Source of the DNA: Anaerolineales bacterium
Lineage (GTDB): Bacteria; Chloroflexota; Anaerolineae; Anaerolineales; Villigracilaceae
DNA: 33,575 bases
Direction: 5' to 3'
NCBI GenBank assembly: GCA_020060235.1
Contig: JAGVAO010000210.1
Location: forward strand, 1-33,575
Below are positions 24,767 through 33,575 of the stretch, piece after piece; position 1 is the stretch's first letter, and each line of letters opens with the position of its first letter. Below the pieces are notes generated by a model. It saw only the letters and a program-made list of their open reading frames with translations. It had not been told where the DNA came from and did not search any database. The translations under genes and the position numbers were made by a program.

Positions 24767-25981
24767 CTAGAATTCGAGGGCCAGGAGCGGAATTTCCATC
24801 TCCTGGGGGGTCAGGCCGCCGTGGTGGCCGCGATATTTCTGTTCGTATTTGCCTTTTTCGTACCACCAGACCGATTCGTAGCGGTAGGTGAGAATGACGA
24901 GGTTGCCCATGCGTTCGCGCAGGCGCGCGGTGACGTTGGGGCCGAAATAACCGGCTTCGGCCAGGTCGGCGGTGCGGACGACATCGGCCTTGCCCGCCAG
25001 GCCTTCGGCCAGCATGGACTGGACTTCTTCGAGGTGTTCTTCCTTAATATAAAGGAACAGGTCGCGGCACGAGCCGCCGGGGACGAGCAATTGTCCGCTG
25101 GCGGTGGTTTTGATGAATTTCTCGAAGCCGGGGAAGGCGCGGTTGAGATAGACTGTGGTTTTCGGGTCGACTTCGGCCTGGCCGTGGTCGGCGGTCAGCA
25201 GCAACAGGGTTTTGCCTGCCGCTTTGGGCTTTTGGCTGAAGAAGTGGCGCTCGAGGATGGTCAGGAAGGTGTCGATTTCGGCGTCGGCCTGGGGCGAGTC
25301 GGGGCCGTACTCGTGGTTGATGGAGTCGATTTTATCGTAGTAGAAGAAAAAGTAGTTTTTGCCTTTGGCTTCGGCCAGCGCCGCGCGCAGGTTGACCAGG
25401 ATTTCGGGCAGGGTTTTGAATCCCTGGGCGTTTGCCCCTTTGAAGGCAATGTTGGAATATGTTGAAGGCGTATATTCACGATGTTGGAAAACCTGCGACT
25501 TGACGCCCAGTCCTTTCAGGCGGGTGTACAGGCTGCGCGGCGGATAGAGGCTCTTCGGGTCGATGCCAGTGGCCTTGAGCTGGTCTCGCTCGGCGGTGCC
25601 GGAGAAGGAGAATAAGAGCGGGACAATCATGGCGTCGAGCAGCGGTTCGTAGTAGTTCCACTCGTGCAGGCCGCTTTCGCCCATCGGCTGTCCGCTGTGG
25701 ATGAAGGGGACGTGGGCCGAGGTGGTGGAGGGGAAGAGCGAGGTCAGTTTGGCGGTTCGGCCTTCATCCTGGAAGCGGCGCAGGGCGGGCATTTCGGCAA
25801 ACCGCTCGAAAAAACGCCAGCCGAAGCCGTCGATGAAGAAGAGCAGGACGTTGTCGTAGGTGTCGTCCAGCCCCTTGAAGGGGCGCGCGGCCCCGGGGCC
25901 GCCCAGCAGGCTGGTGACCAGGGCAGGCAGGTTGGCAAATCCGTGCGCGTCGAAGCGCGGTTTGATAAAGTCGGGGTTCAT
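24767..25981 (-). CDS. Alkaline phosphatase / type I phosphodiesterase superfamily protein
   Basis: NVLLFFIDGFGWRFFERF, LFPSTTSAHVPFIHSGQPMGESGLHEW, TADHGQAEVDPKTTVY. ATG at 25981 overlaps the upstream stop (ATGA). Confidence 0.83.
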   Translation of the reverse strand: MNPDFIKPRFDAHGFANLPALVTSLLGGPGAARPFKGLDDTYDNVLLFFIDGFGWRFFERFAEMPALRRFQDEGRTAKLTSLFPSTTSAHVPFIHSGQPMGESGLHEWNYYEPLLDAMIVPLLFSFSGTAERDQLKATGIDPKSLYPPRSLYTRLKGLGVKSQVFQHREYTPSTYSNIAFKGANAQGFKTLPEILVNLRAALAEAKGKNYFFFYYDKIDSINHEYGPDSPQADAEIDTFLTILERHFFSQKPKAAGKTLLLLTADHGQAEVDPKTTVYLNRAFPGFEKFIKTTASGQLLVPGGSCRDLFLYIKEEHLEEVQSMLAEGLAGKADVVRTADLAEAGYFGPNVTARLRERMGNLVILTYRYESVWWYEKGKYEQKYRGHHGGLTPQEMEIPLLALEF

Positions 25982-26424
25982 GGTTTGTTCTGCCAGTTGA
26001 CCAAAACCAGCCCGACGATGCACAGCAGGATACCGAGCAGGTTGAGCGGGGTCAGTTTTTCACGAAAGAGAATTAGTCCGATGGGCAGGAGCAGCAGGGC
26101 GGCGGCGATGTGGACGACGACCCCCAGCAGGCTGATTTGCCAGCCGAAACGATACGCCAGCAGGATTCCCAATTCCAGCCCGACGATGCTTAACCCCAGG
26201 GCATAACTGGCCCAGTTCAGTTTGGCGAAATCGGCAGCCAGGTTTTGGGGCGGGTAGAAAATGAAAAGCCCCAGGGTGGCGATGGCTGCTGTGCCATAAG
26301 TCACCAGCAGGCTGAGGGCCGGGTTGACCTCGGCAGGGGTGCTTTTCTGGAAGACGTGGTAAAGCGTCGATGAGAGTATCGCCAGTCCGGCGGTCAGGAT
26401 GAGTATCATGGCTGTCTTTTTCAT
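25978..26424 (-). CDS. EamA/DMT-like small membrane protein
   Basis: 148 aa with multiple hydrophobic helices; LLGVVVHIAAALLLLPIGLILFREKLTPLNLLGILLCIVGLVLV. Confidence 0.75.
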   Translation of the reverse strand: MKKTAMILILTAGLAILSSTLYHVFQKSTPAEVNPALSLLVTYGTAAIATLGLFIFYPPQNLAADFAKLNWASYALGLSIVGLELGILLAYRFGWQISLLGVVVHIAAALLLLPIGLILFREKLTPLNLLGILLCIVGLVLVNWQNKP

Positions 26425-26572
26425 GGGTTATTGATAAAGATGGGCATCGAATTGCTCGAATTTCGCGAATTTTTTCGGGGCATTTTTCGCGCATCTGGGG
26501 CAAGGAATAACCGGGTGTTTGTTTGTAGCAAAACCGGGCAGACCTTGCGTTTCTGTAATCGGTTTGTCGGAC

Positions 26573-26605
26573 AAGCGTAGGGTAAGCGTAGGTTAAGCGT
26601 CAAGT
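26573..26605. repeat. Three tandem 11-bp direct repeats
   Basis: aagcgtagggt | aagcgtaggtt | aagcgtcaagt. Confidence 0.75.
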
Positions 26606-26667
26606 ACATTTGGTCGTCTAGATGTATATTAGGTGCATAGGTGATTTCTCTTCTCCTCCTTTCAAAG

Positions 26668-26696
26668 GAGAGCCGGGGTCGGCGTCCCCGGCTCTC
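26668..26696. repeat. Perfect inverted repeat in intergenic region
   Basis: GAGAGCCGGGG tcggcgt CCCCGGCTCTC, 11-bp stem, no T tract. Confidence 0.75.
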
Positions 26697-26764
26697 TCGA
26701 TTCTAGCACAAGTACGCGGGGGTTATAATTTGGGCCAGTTATTTTTGCCCGGGAAACCTTTCTG

Positions 26765-27013
26765 ATGCCTTTCTACTGCTATATCCTCGAGTGCGCTGAC
26801 GGGACTTTTTACACCGGCTGGACAACCGACCCGCCCCGGCGCGAGAAACAGCATAACGCCGGTCGCGGCGCGCGCTACACCAGCACTCGCCGCCCGGTGA
26901 AGTTGGTTTACACCGAGGAGCAGCCCGACAAATCCAGCGCCCTGCGGCGCGAAAGGGCCATCAAGGCGCTGAAACGGGAACAGAAGAAAAGGTTGATTTT
27001 CGGGGGAAATTAA
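26765..27013 (+). CDS. GIY-YIG nuclease domain protein (UPF0213-like)
   Basis: [55 protein letters not shown] at 26724-26729. Confidence 0.92.
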   Translation: MPFYCYILECADGTFYTGWTTDPPRREKQHNAGRGARYTSTRRPVKLVYTEEQPDKSSALRRERAIKALKREQKKRLIFGGN

Positions 27014-27035
27014 AAGGGGAGCGCCCCAGGCAGGA
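27009..27035. repeat. Partial copy of the tRNA-Arg 3' end
   Basis: attaaaaggggagcgccccaggcagga matches 27102-27128 attaaaagatgagcgccccaggcagga at 25 of 27 positions. Confidence 0.75.
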
Positions 27036-27114
27036 CGCGTGCTCCGTAGGGGTAGTCGAACCCATAGCATCCCCTAAATGGGGACAACCGCTGATTGTGC
27101 AATTAAAAGATGAG

Positions 27115-27187
27115 CGCCCCAGGCAGGAGTCGAACCCACAACCTACTGATCCGAAGTCAGGCGCTCTGTCCATTGAGCTACTGGGGC
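27115..27187 (-). tRNA. tRNA-Arg (anticodon TCG)
   Basis: GCCCCAGTAGCTCAATGGACAGAGCGCCTGACTTCGGATCAGTAGGTTGTGGGTTCGACTCCTGCCTGGGGCg: paired acceptor GCCCCAG/CTGGGGC, anticodon loop CTTCGGA, T loop TTCGACT. CCA not encoded. Confidence 0.93.
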
Positions 27188-27285
27188 GTGCGCGGGATTA
27201 TACCACCAGCCACCCGCATTTCGCTTGCCCCTCGCCCAATTCTCACGTACAATCAGGGTACCCTCCCATCCCTAAAGGATTTCCC

Positions 27286-28236
<951 letters not shown>

Positions 28237-28237
28237 C

Positions 28238-29557
28238 ATGCGAAACCCGGCGCGCGTCTTCCTGCTGCTGCTCTTTTTGGTTGGGCTGGCCGGAAGCATC
28301 ATCAACGGCGCGGTTTTATACGTCCGCATGGCCTACCTGGGGGGCTTACTGCTTGGCTCGGCCTGGCTGTGGACATTTCTCTCCCTGCGTAAAATCCGTT
28401 TTAGCCGCCAGGCGCGTTCGTTGCGCGCTTCGGTCGGCGATACCTTCGAGGAAACCTTCGAACTGAACAACGAAAGCCGCCTGCCGCGCCTGTGGGTCGA
28501 AATCGAAAACCGCTCCGACCTGCCCAATGCGGCTGGTTCGCGGCTGCTTACCAATATCGGGGGGAAACAGGGACGTTCTTACCTGGCCCGCACCTGGCTC
28601 ACCCAACGAGGCGTGTACCGGCTCGGGCCGACCACGTTCGCCTCGGGCGACCCCTTTGGCCTGTTCACCGTTAAACGGACATTCCCCCACGCTGATTCGC
28701 TGCTGGTCCTGCCGCTGATTCTGCCAATTGCCGATTTCCCCTCCCCGGCAGGATACCTGCCCGGCGGCAAGGCCATTCGCCGAAAATCGTTCGAAATCAC
28801 GCCCCACGCTTCGGGAGTGCGCGAGTATGTTCACGGCGACCCGCTCAAGCGCATACACTGGCCGACCAGCGCCCGCCGAGACCGGCTGATGGTCAAGGAA
28901 TTCGAGCAAGACCCGCAGGCCGAAATCTGGCTCTTTCTTGATGCCCAGGCTGGTTTGCATCACGCGCTGCCCGCCGAGCCGCTGCCAAAATGGCACGACT
29001 GGACCTTGCAGCGCCGCCCGCAGCTCTCCCTGCCGCCCGACAGCCTGGAATATGCCATCACCATCACGGCCTCGCTGGCGCATTATTTTATCAACCAGCG
29101 CCGCGCGGTCGGGTTCGTGACCGAAGGCCCGGCTTATACCGTCATTCCGGCTGAACGCAGTGAGCGGCAGGAGGCGAAAATCCTCGAAACCCTGGCTTTT
29201 GTGCGCGACCTGGGCCGCCTGCCCCTCGTCAGCCTGGCCGATTCCATCGCGCCGCGCATCCCGTACGGGTCCAGCGCGCTGCTGGTGACTCCCTCCTCGC
29301 GGCGCGACATCCTGCTCGCGGCGGATAACCTCGCCCGGCGCGGGCTGAGTCCGGTCGTCATCCTGCTTGACCCCAAAACATTTGGCGGGCATGGCCACAA
29401 CGACGAACTGGCCCAAAACCTGGTCCGGCGCGGCACGCCGGTTTGCCAGGTGCGCCGGGACGATAACCTGACCGAAGTGCTTTCGGCCTTTGCCGCCCAA
29501 AACCGAACTCCGGAGCAAAATTTATGGCGAAAACAACTGTCCAGCTTATCGATTTAG
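28238..29557 (+). CDS. DUF58 domain-containing protein
   Basis: Two N-terminal TM helices, then GVREYVHGDPLKRIHWPTSARRDRLMVKEFEQDPQAEIWLFLD; paired with MoxR. Confidence 0.92.
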   Translation: MRNPARVFLLLLFLVGLAGSIINGAVLYVRMAYLGGLLLGSAWLWTFLSLRKIRFSRQARSLRASVGDTFEETFELNNESRLPRLWVEIENRSDLPNAAGSRLLTNIGGKQGRSYLARTWLTQRGVYRLGPTTFASGDPFGLFTVKRTFPHADSLLVLPLILPIADFPSPAGYLPGGKAIRRKSFEITPHASGVREYVHGDPLKRIHWPTSARRDRLMVKEFEQDPQAEIWLFLDAQAGLHHALPAEPLPKWHDWTLQRRPQLSLPPDSLEYAITITASLAHYFINQRRAVGFVTEGPAYTVIPAERSERQEAKILETLAFVRDLGRLPLVSLADSIAPRIPYGSSALLVTPSSRRDILLAADNLARRGLSPVVILLDPKTFGGHGHNDELAQNLVRRGTPVCQVRRDDNLTEVLSAFAAQNRTPEQNLWRKQLSSLSI

Positions 29558-30426
29558 ATTTCCAGGGACATGCGACGGCAATGGCAGTGTATGCCGTCCC
29601 GCATGCCGACGGGGTTGCGCTGGTCGAATCTGGCCCCGGCTCGACTATCCCCGCCCTCGAGCGCGGGTTGGCGGCCCTGGGCTATGGCCTGAAAGATGTC
29701 AGCCATGTGCTGCTGACCCACATCCACCTCGACCACGGCGGGGCGGCGGGGTTTTTGGCTTCGCAGGGGGCGCAGGTGTTTGTGCATCCCAACGGCGCGC
29801 CGCACCTGCTCAACCCCGAAAAATTGATTGCTTCGGCCACCCGCATTTACGGCGACAAGATGCACAGCCTGTGGGGCGACTTTTTGCCCGTGCCTCCCGA
29901 CCGCCTGACGATTTTGCAGGATGGTGACCGGATTGCCTTGGGCGGCGGGCTGGAAGCGCTGGCGCTCGATACGCCCGGCCATGCCGAGCATCATCTTTCG
30001 TATTTTGTGGACGGTTATTGTTTCACGGGGGATGTTGGCGGAATTCGCATTTCGGCCTACCCTTACCTGCGGCTGCCGTTTGTGCCGCCCGAACTGCATC
30101 TCGAAAAATGGCATGCTTCGATTAATAAACTGCAAGCCCTGGATGTGCGCCACGTGGCCCCGACTCATTTTGGCATTTTCGACGACCCCGCCTGGCACTT
30201 CGAGGCCATTCACCGCGTACTCGACGATGTCGAAGCCTGGCTGGTCGAGGTGATGCCCGCCGACCCGCCGATTGAAGACTTGCGCAGCAAGTTTGTCGAT
30301 TGGATGGAAGAACAAGGACGCGCGATGGGCCTGCCCGAAGATGTGCGCCAGGCCTACGCGCTGGCAAATCCGCTGGGCATGAGCGCGGACGGGTTGCAGC
30401 GCTACTGGCGCAAGTTCAGGAGTTAA
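29524..30426 (+). CDS. MBL-fold metallo-hydrolase
   Basis: LLTHIHLDHGGAAGFLASQGAQVFVH (HxHxDH), DTPGHAEHHLSYFVDGYCFTGD. Confidence 0.92.
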   Translation: MAKTTVQLIDLDFQGHATAMAVYAVPHADGVALVESGPGSTIPALERGLAALGYGLKDVSHVLLTHIHLDHGGAAGFLASQGAQVFVHPNGAPHLLNPEKLIASATRIYGDKMHSLWGDFLPVPPDRLTILQDGDRIALGGGLEALALDTPGHAEHHLSYFVDGYCFTGDVGGIRISAYPYLRLPFVPPELHLEKWHASINKLQALDVRHVAPTHFGIFDDPAWHFEAIHRVLDDVEAWLVEVMPADPPIEDLRSKFVDWMEEQGRAMGLPEDVRQAYALANPLGMSADGLQRYWRKFRS

Positions 30427-30671
30427 TCGGCGGCCAGCCTGCCGACCACTTTGACGCATGGACGGCTGAAGACGTCCGTTTTGTGGGGTGCGTCGGCCAG
30501 TTCGCCGCTCAGGTCCTGGCCGGGGAAGTGCAGGCGTTCGTGCATGTCCTGCTTCCAGCGTGGACAATCGGTCACGTCATAGACCAGGCCTTCGTGGGCA
30601 ATCCATTTGCGCGAGCCGCGTTCGCCCGTGTTGCGGCGAAGTTCGGCCAGTGAGACGAGTTTATCGGTCAT
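30423..30671 (-). CDS. Cytochrome b5-like heme/steroid-binding domain protein
   Basis: LVSLAELRRNTGERGSRKWIAHEGLVYDVTDCPRWKQDMHERLHFPGQDLSGELADAPH. Confidence 0.8.
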   Translation of the reverse strand: MTDKLVSLAELRRNTGERGSRKWIAHEGLVYDVTDCPRWKQDMHERLHFPGQDLSGELADAPHKTDVFSRPCVKVVGRLAAD

Positions 30672-31587
30672 TGGTTGTTGTCCCCATCGATTTGTAAAAT
30701 GCATCCACCTGCGCGGAGGTTATCAGGTTGTCGGTGCTGGCCTTTTGGGCGCAGGTATAACGCGCCGTAATTTGCCCGCGCAGGATTGATTCAGCCAGGC
30801 CGCGCCCCTCCAGCACATGGCTGGACAGGAAGCCGACCGCCAGTCCGTCGCCCGCGCCGTTGGTGTCGATGACCGGTTCCGGCATGGACACCGGGCCGAA
30901 GAATTCGACCCTGCCCGCCACGCCCAGGGCGCAGCCGCGCGCCCCCATGCCGCTGACAAGCACACAGCCGGGATTCATCGTCCAGAACTCGCGGAACAAA
31001 GGCGTCGGGTCGGGATGGTTGGCCGCCGAAAAGAAGAGAAAATCGGCAGCCGCGATAAAATCCCGCCGGTAGGGGTCATCCGCCCGGACGACATCCTGCA
31101 AGTCACAGGCAATCACCGTCCCGGATTTGCGCGCGATGGGCAGCAAAGTCCGCGCCCAGTTGGCCAGGTTGAAATGCGCCAGCCGCGCTTTCGACAGGAC
31201 TTCCCGGCAGGCGGCCAGGTCGGGTGTCAGGGTCATGTGGGCCTTGCCGTCGTAAAAGTTTTTGCGCCGCCCGTCGGGATACATGAAATTGACGCTGCGG
31301 GCCGTGCCGGTTGGGTCGCTGAACAGGGCGCTCGTGTCGATGCCGTCGCTGGCAAACACCTCGCGGATGTAGCGCCCCGAAAAATCCTCGCCGACATGCC
31401 CGATGAAGGCCGTGCGTTTGCCCTGGCGGTTGTATCCGCGGCTGGCATAGCCGCCCGCCTGGCCGAGATAGTCGATGTTTTCGGTGAAATTGGCCTCGAC
31501 GGTGAAATCGATTTCGTTGCCGTAGAGATAAATATTGGTGTCGATGCCGACATTGCCGACGACCGCAACGTCAAAAGTTTTTTGCAT
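30661..31587 (-). CDS. PfkB-family carbohydrate kinase
   Basis: FDVAVVGNVGIDTNIYL; AGGYASRGYNRQGKRTAFIGHVGEDFSGRYI; C-terminal VIDTNGAGDGLAVGFLS (DTxGAGD). Confidence 0.9.
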   Translation of the reverse strand: MQKTFDVAVVGNVGIDTNIYLYGNEIDFTVEANFTENIDYLGQAGGYASRGYNRQGKRTAFIGHVGEDFSGRYIREVFASDGIDTSALFSDPTGTARSVNFMYPDGRRKNFYDGKAHMTLTPDLAACREVLSKARLAHFNLANWARTLLPIARKSGTVIACDLQDVVRADDPYRRDFIAAADFLFFSAANHPDPTPLFREFWTMNPGCVLVSGMGARGCALGVAGRVEFFGPVSMPEPVIDTNGAGDGLAVGFLSSHVLEGRGLAESILRGQITARYTCAQKASTDNLITSAQVDAFYKSMGTTTNDR

Positions 31588-31757
31588 GTTTGGGTTTCCT
31601 GGCTGCTGGTTTCTCGATACTATATCCCAACTGCCCCTTCCCGGCAATGTCCTGGTGATTTTTGGCGCAAAACCGACAAATTCGCCTGCCAGACCTTATA
31701 ATTGGAGGCGGCAAGTCGATGCGTGATAATTTGATGTTCGATACCGCCTGCCAAACA

Positions 31758-31794
31758 CAGCCCTGAGCGGAGTGATAACGAAGTCGAAGGGCTG
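31758..31794. repeat. Imperfect inverted repeat (REP-like)
   Basis: CAGCCCT (31758-31764) gagcggagtgataacgaagtcga AGGGCTG (31788-31794). Confidence 0.6.
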
Positions 31795-31795
31795 G

Positions 31796-31830
31796 AAACT
31801 GAACACTATCTACTGAATACTGAACACTGG
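31796..31830. repeat. Heptamer-periodic ACTG repeat
   Basis: aaactga|acactat|ctactga|atactga|acactgg: period 7, NNACTGN; same motif as 2810-2860. Confidence 0.75.
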
Positions 31831-31837
31831 AGTCCCC

Positions 31838-33370
31838 ATGACCCAAATTGTCGAATGTATCCCTAACTTTTCCGAAGCCCGCCGCCCCGAAGTGGTGGAG
31901 CAGATTTTGGCCGCCATCACTGCCGTGCCTGAAGTCAGCCTGCTCGACCACTCCTCGGATAATGACCATAACCGCACCGTCGTCACCTATGCCGGGCCGC
32001 CCGCCGCCGTTGAGGAAGCCGCCTTCCAGGCCATCAAGAAAGCCGCCGAACTCATCGACCTCGACCAGCACAGCGGCGAACATCCGCGCCTGGGGGCGAC
32101 CGATGTCGTGCCCTTTGTGCCGATTTCCGGCGTCAGCATGGATGAGTGCGTCGCCATGGCCCGTCACCTCGGCCAGCGCGTCGGCGACGAGTTGGGAATT
32201 CCGGTCTATCTGTACGAATATGCCGCGCTCAAACCGGAGCGCAGCGGGCTGGAGACCATCCGCAAAGGCCAGTATGAAGCCATCAAGGAAGAAATCGGCA
32301 TTAAACCCGAGCGCGACCCCGACTACGGCCCGAAGAAACTGCCCAAAGCCGGGGCGGTTGTCATTGGCGCGCGCGACCCGCTGGTGGCCTTCAACGTCTA
32401 CCTGACCACCGACGATGTTTCCGTCGCCGATAAAATTGCCCGCGCCGTGCGCCACTCCTCCGGCGGATTGCGCTTCGTCAAAGGCATGGGCATCCTGGTT
32501 GATGGCCGCGCCCAGGTCTCGATGAACCTGACCAACTTCCGTAAGACGCCCATCGCCCGGGTGGTCGAGTTCGTGCGCCGCGAGGCCGCCCGCTACGGGG
32601 CTGACATTCACCACACCGAACTGGTCGGCCTCGTTCCGCAGGAAGCCCTGGTCGATGCCGCCGTCTGGTACACCCAACTGGACCAGTTCGACAAATCCCA
32701 AATTCTCGAAAGCCGCCTGGCGGGTGGTGGACGGCAGGTCGAAGACGCCAAAACCGCCTTCCTCGACGATGTCGCCGCTGGAACGCCCGCCCCCGGCGGC
32801 GGGTCTGCCGCTGCTTATGCCGGGGCGCTCGGCGCCGCCCTGGCTTCGATGATGGCCCGCCTGACGGTCGGAAAAAAGAAATATGTCGAAATCGAACCCG
32901 AAATGATGAAATTGCTCGACGAAGCCGAATCCCTGCGCGCCGACCTGACCAGGGCCATCGACGAAGACGCCGCCGCCTTCGATACCGTCCTGCAAGCCTT
33001 CAAACTTCCCAAACTGACCCCCGAAGAAGAACAGGCCCGCGAGGAAGCCATCCAGCAGGCCACCCTGCACGCCAGCGAAGTGCCGCTGCAAGCCGCCCGC
33101 AAATGCCTGCGCGTCATGGAAATCTGCACCCGCGCTGCCATGATTGGCAACCTGAACGCCATTTCAGACGCCGCCAGCGGGGCTGTCATGGCCAGGGCCG
33201 CCTTTACCGCCGCCGGGTACAACGTGCGCATCAACGTCCACAGCCTGCACACCAAAGACCTCGGTGCGTCCCTGCTCTTCGAACTCGAATCGCTCGAAGC
33301 CCGCGCCATCCAAATCGAGAAGGAACTCAAAACCGTCCTCAACGACCGCGGCGGGTTTGGCATTCCTTGA
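31838..33370 (+). CDS. ftcD: Glutamate formimidoyltransferase / formimidotetrahydrofolate cyclodeaminase fusion
   Basis: IVECIPNFSEARRPEVVEQI (formimidoyltransferase start); C-terminal FLDDVAAGTPAPGGGSAAAYAGALGAALASMMARLTVGKKKY (cyclodeaminase). Confidence 0.94.
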   Translation: MTQIVECIPNFSEARRPEVVEQILAAITAVPEVSLLDHSSDNDHNRTVVTYAGPPAAVEEAAFQAIKKAAELIDLDQHSGEHPRLGATDVVPFVPISGVSMDECVAMARHLGQRVGDELGIPVYLYEYAALKPERSGLETIRKGQYEAIKEEIGIKPERDPDYGPKKLPKAGAVVIGARDPLVAFNVYLTTDDVSVADKIARAVRHSSGGLRFVKGMGILVDGRAQVSMNLTNFRKTPIARVVEFVRREAARYGADIHHTELVGLVPQEALVDAAVWYTQLDQFDKSQILESRLAGGGRQVEDAKTAFLDDVAAGTPAPGGGSAAAYAGALGAALASMMARLTVGKKKYVEIEPEMMKLLDEAESLRADLTRAIDEDAAAFDTVLQAFKLPKLTPEEEQAREEAIQQATLHASEVPLQAARKCLRVMEICTRAAMIGNLNAISDAASGAVMARAAFTAAGYNVRINVHSLHTKDLGASLLFELESLEARAIQIEKELKTVLNDRGGFGIP

Positions 33371-33373
33371 TGG

Positions 33374-33412
33374 AGTCCCTAAAGGCTTCCAAAACCTTTA
33401 GGGACTTTATTT
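33374..33412 (+). terminator. Intrinsic terminator-like hairpin after ftcD
   Basis: AGTCCCTAAAGG (33374-33385)/CCTTTAGGGACT (33395-33406), perfect 12-bp stem, then ttattta. Confidence 0.8.
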
Positions 33413-33419
33413 AATCGAC

Positions 33420-33575
33420 ATGATTGGTAGCGTCTCTCCCCCCAGGCGACTCCTGACTCTCGTCGTTGTCTCCCTGCTCCTGGCCGCCTGCGGCGCGGAA
33501 CGCGCTCCCCTGCGCCCCGATTCTGCGCCGACCAACCCCGCCGACCCGACGCCGCTTTCCGCCGCCGGGAGCCAG
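33420..33575 (+). CDS. Partial lipoprotein running off the right edge
   Basis: MIGSVSPPRRLLTLVVVSLLLAACGAERAPLRPDSAPTNPADPTPLSAAGSQ; signal peptide and lipobox LLAAC. Confidence 0.75.
   Translation, partial: MIGSVSPPRRLLTLVVVSLLLAACGAERAPLRPDSAPTNPADPTPLSAAGSQ

Noticed and set aside
26668-26696. Rho-independent terminator
   Set aside because: Perfect stem but no T tract on either strand and no gene ending into it; listed as an inverted repeat.
27016-27090. A second complete tRNA beside tRNA-Arg
   Set aside because: Only the 3' acceptor and T-loop-like fragments are present, interrupted by 19 nt, with no D-arm or anticodon arm.
31571-33091. 506-aa minus-strand ORF antisense to ftcD
   Set aside because: Shadow of the well-defined FtcD frame; G/F/D/Q-rich composition typical of antisense translation.

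Overview
The window is about 33.6 kb of high-GC bacterial chromosome. Gene content and small-repeat style suggest Chloroflexota/Anaerolineae, but I could not test this. Identifiable modules, left to right: an MFS transporter; two tandem NAD(P)-binding SDR paralogs; a cobalamin riboswitch plus terminator followed by a BtuF-BtuC-BtuD-like importer; a minus-strand sulfite-reduction/siroheme operon (sulfite reductase, cobA, cysH, precorrin-2 dehydrogenase, hemA); a VOC dioxygenase; a PAS/GAF/HD-GYP protein; a LacI-type ligand-binding domain fused to GAF and histidine kinase; era; a phosphodiesterase/phosphatase; MoxR-DUF58; an MBL-fold protein; a cytochrome b5-like protein; a PfkB kinase; a fused FtcD; a tRNA-Arg(TCG). 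The most notable signal lies in an apparently empty leader upstream of the sulfite reductase operon. There, a near-consensus promoter places the ATG of an unannotated 39-codon ORF (13780..13661, minus) only a few nt from the expected transcription start. The ORF encodes MKTNKSLSPLAACACMCSCTCMCFPRLQGDERLIAATRT, with six Cys codons at every second position. It is followed by two tandem intrinsic terminators and a possible antiterminator pairing, then sulfite reductase. This reads as a ribosome-mediated, cysteine-sensing attenuator. Several families of small palindromic or periodic repeats are also present: a palindrome embedded in frame in an SDR gene, a hairpin splitting btuF/btuC, heptamer CAGT/ACTG repeats, 11-bp direct repeats, and a partial duplication of the tRNA-Arg 3' end.
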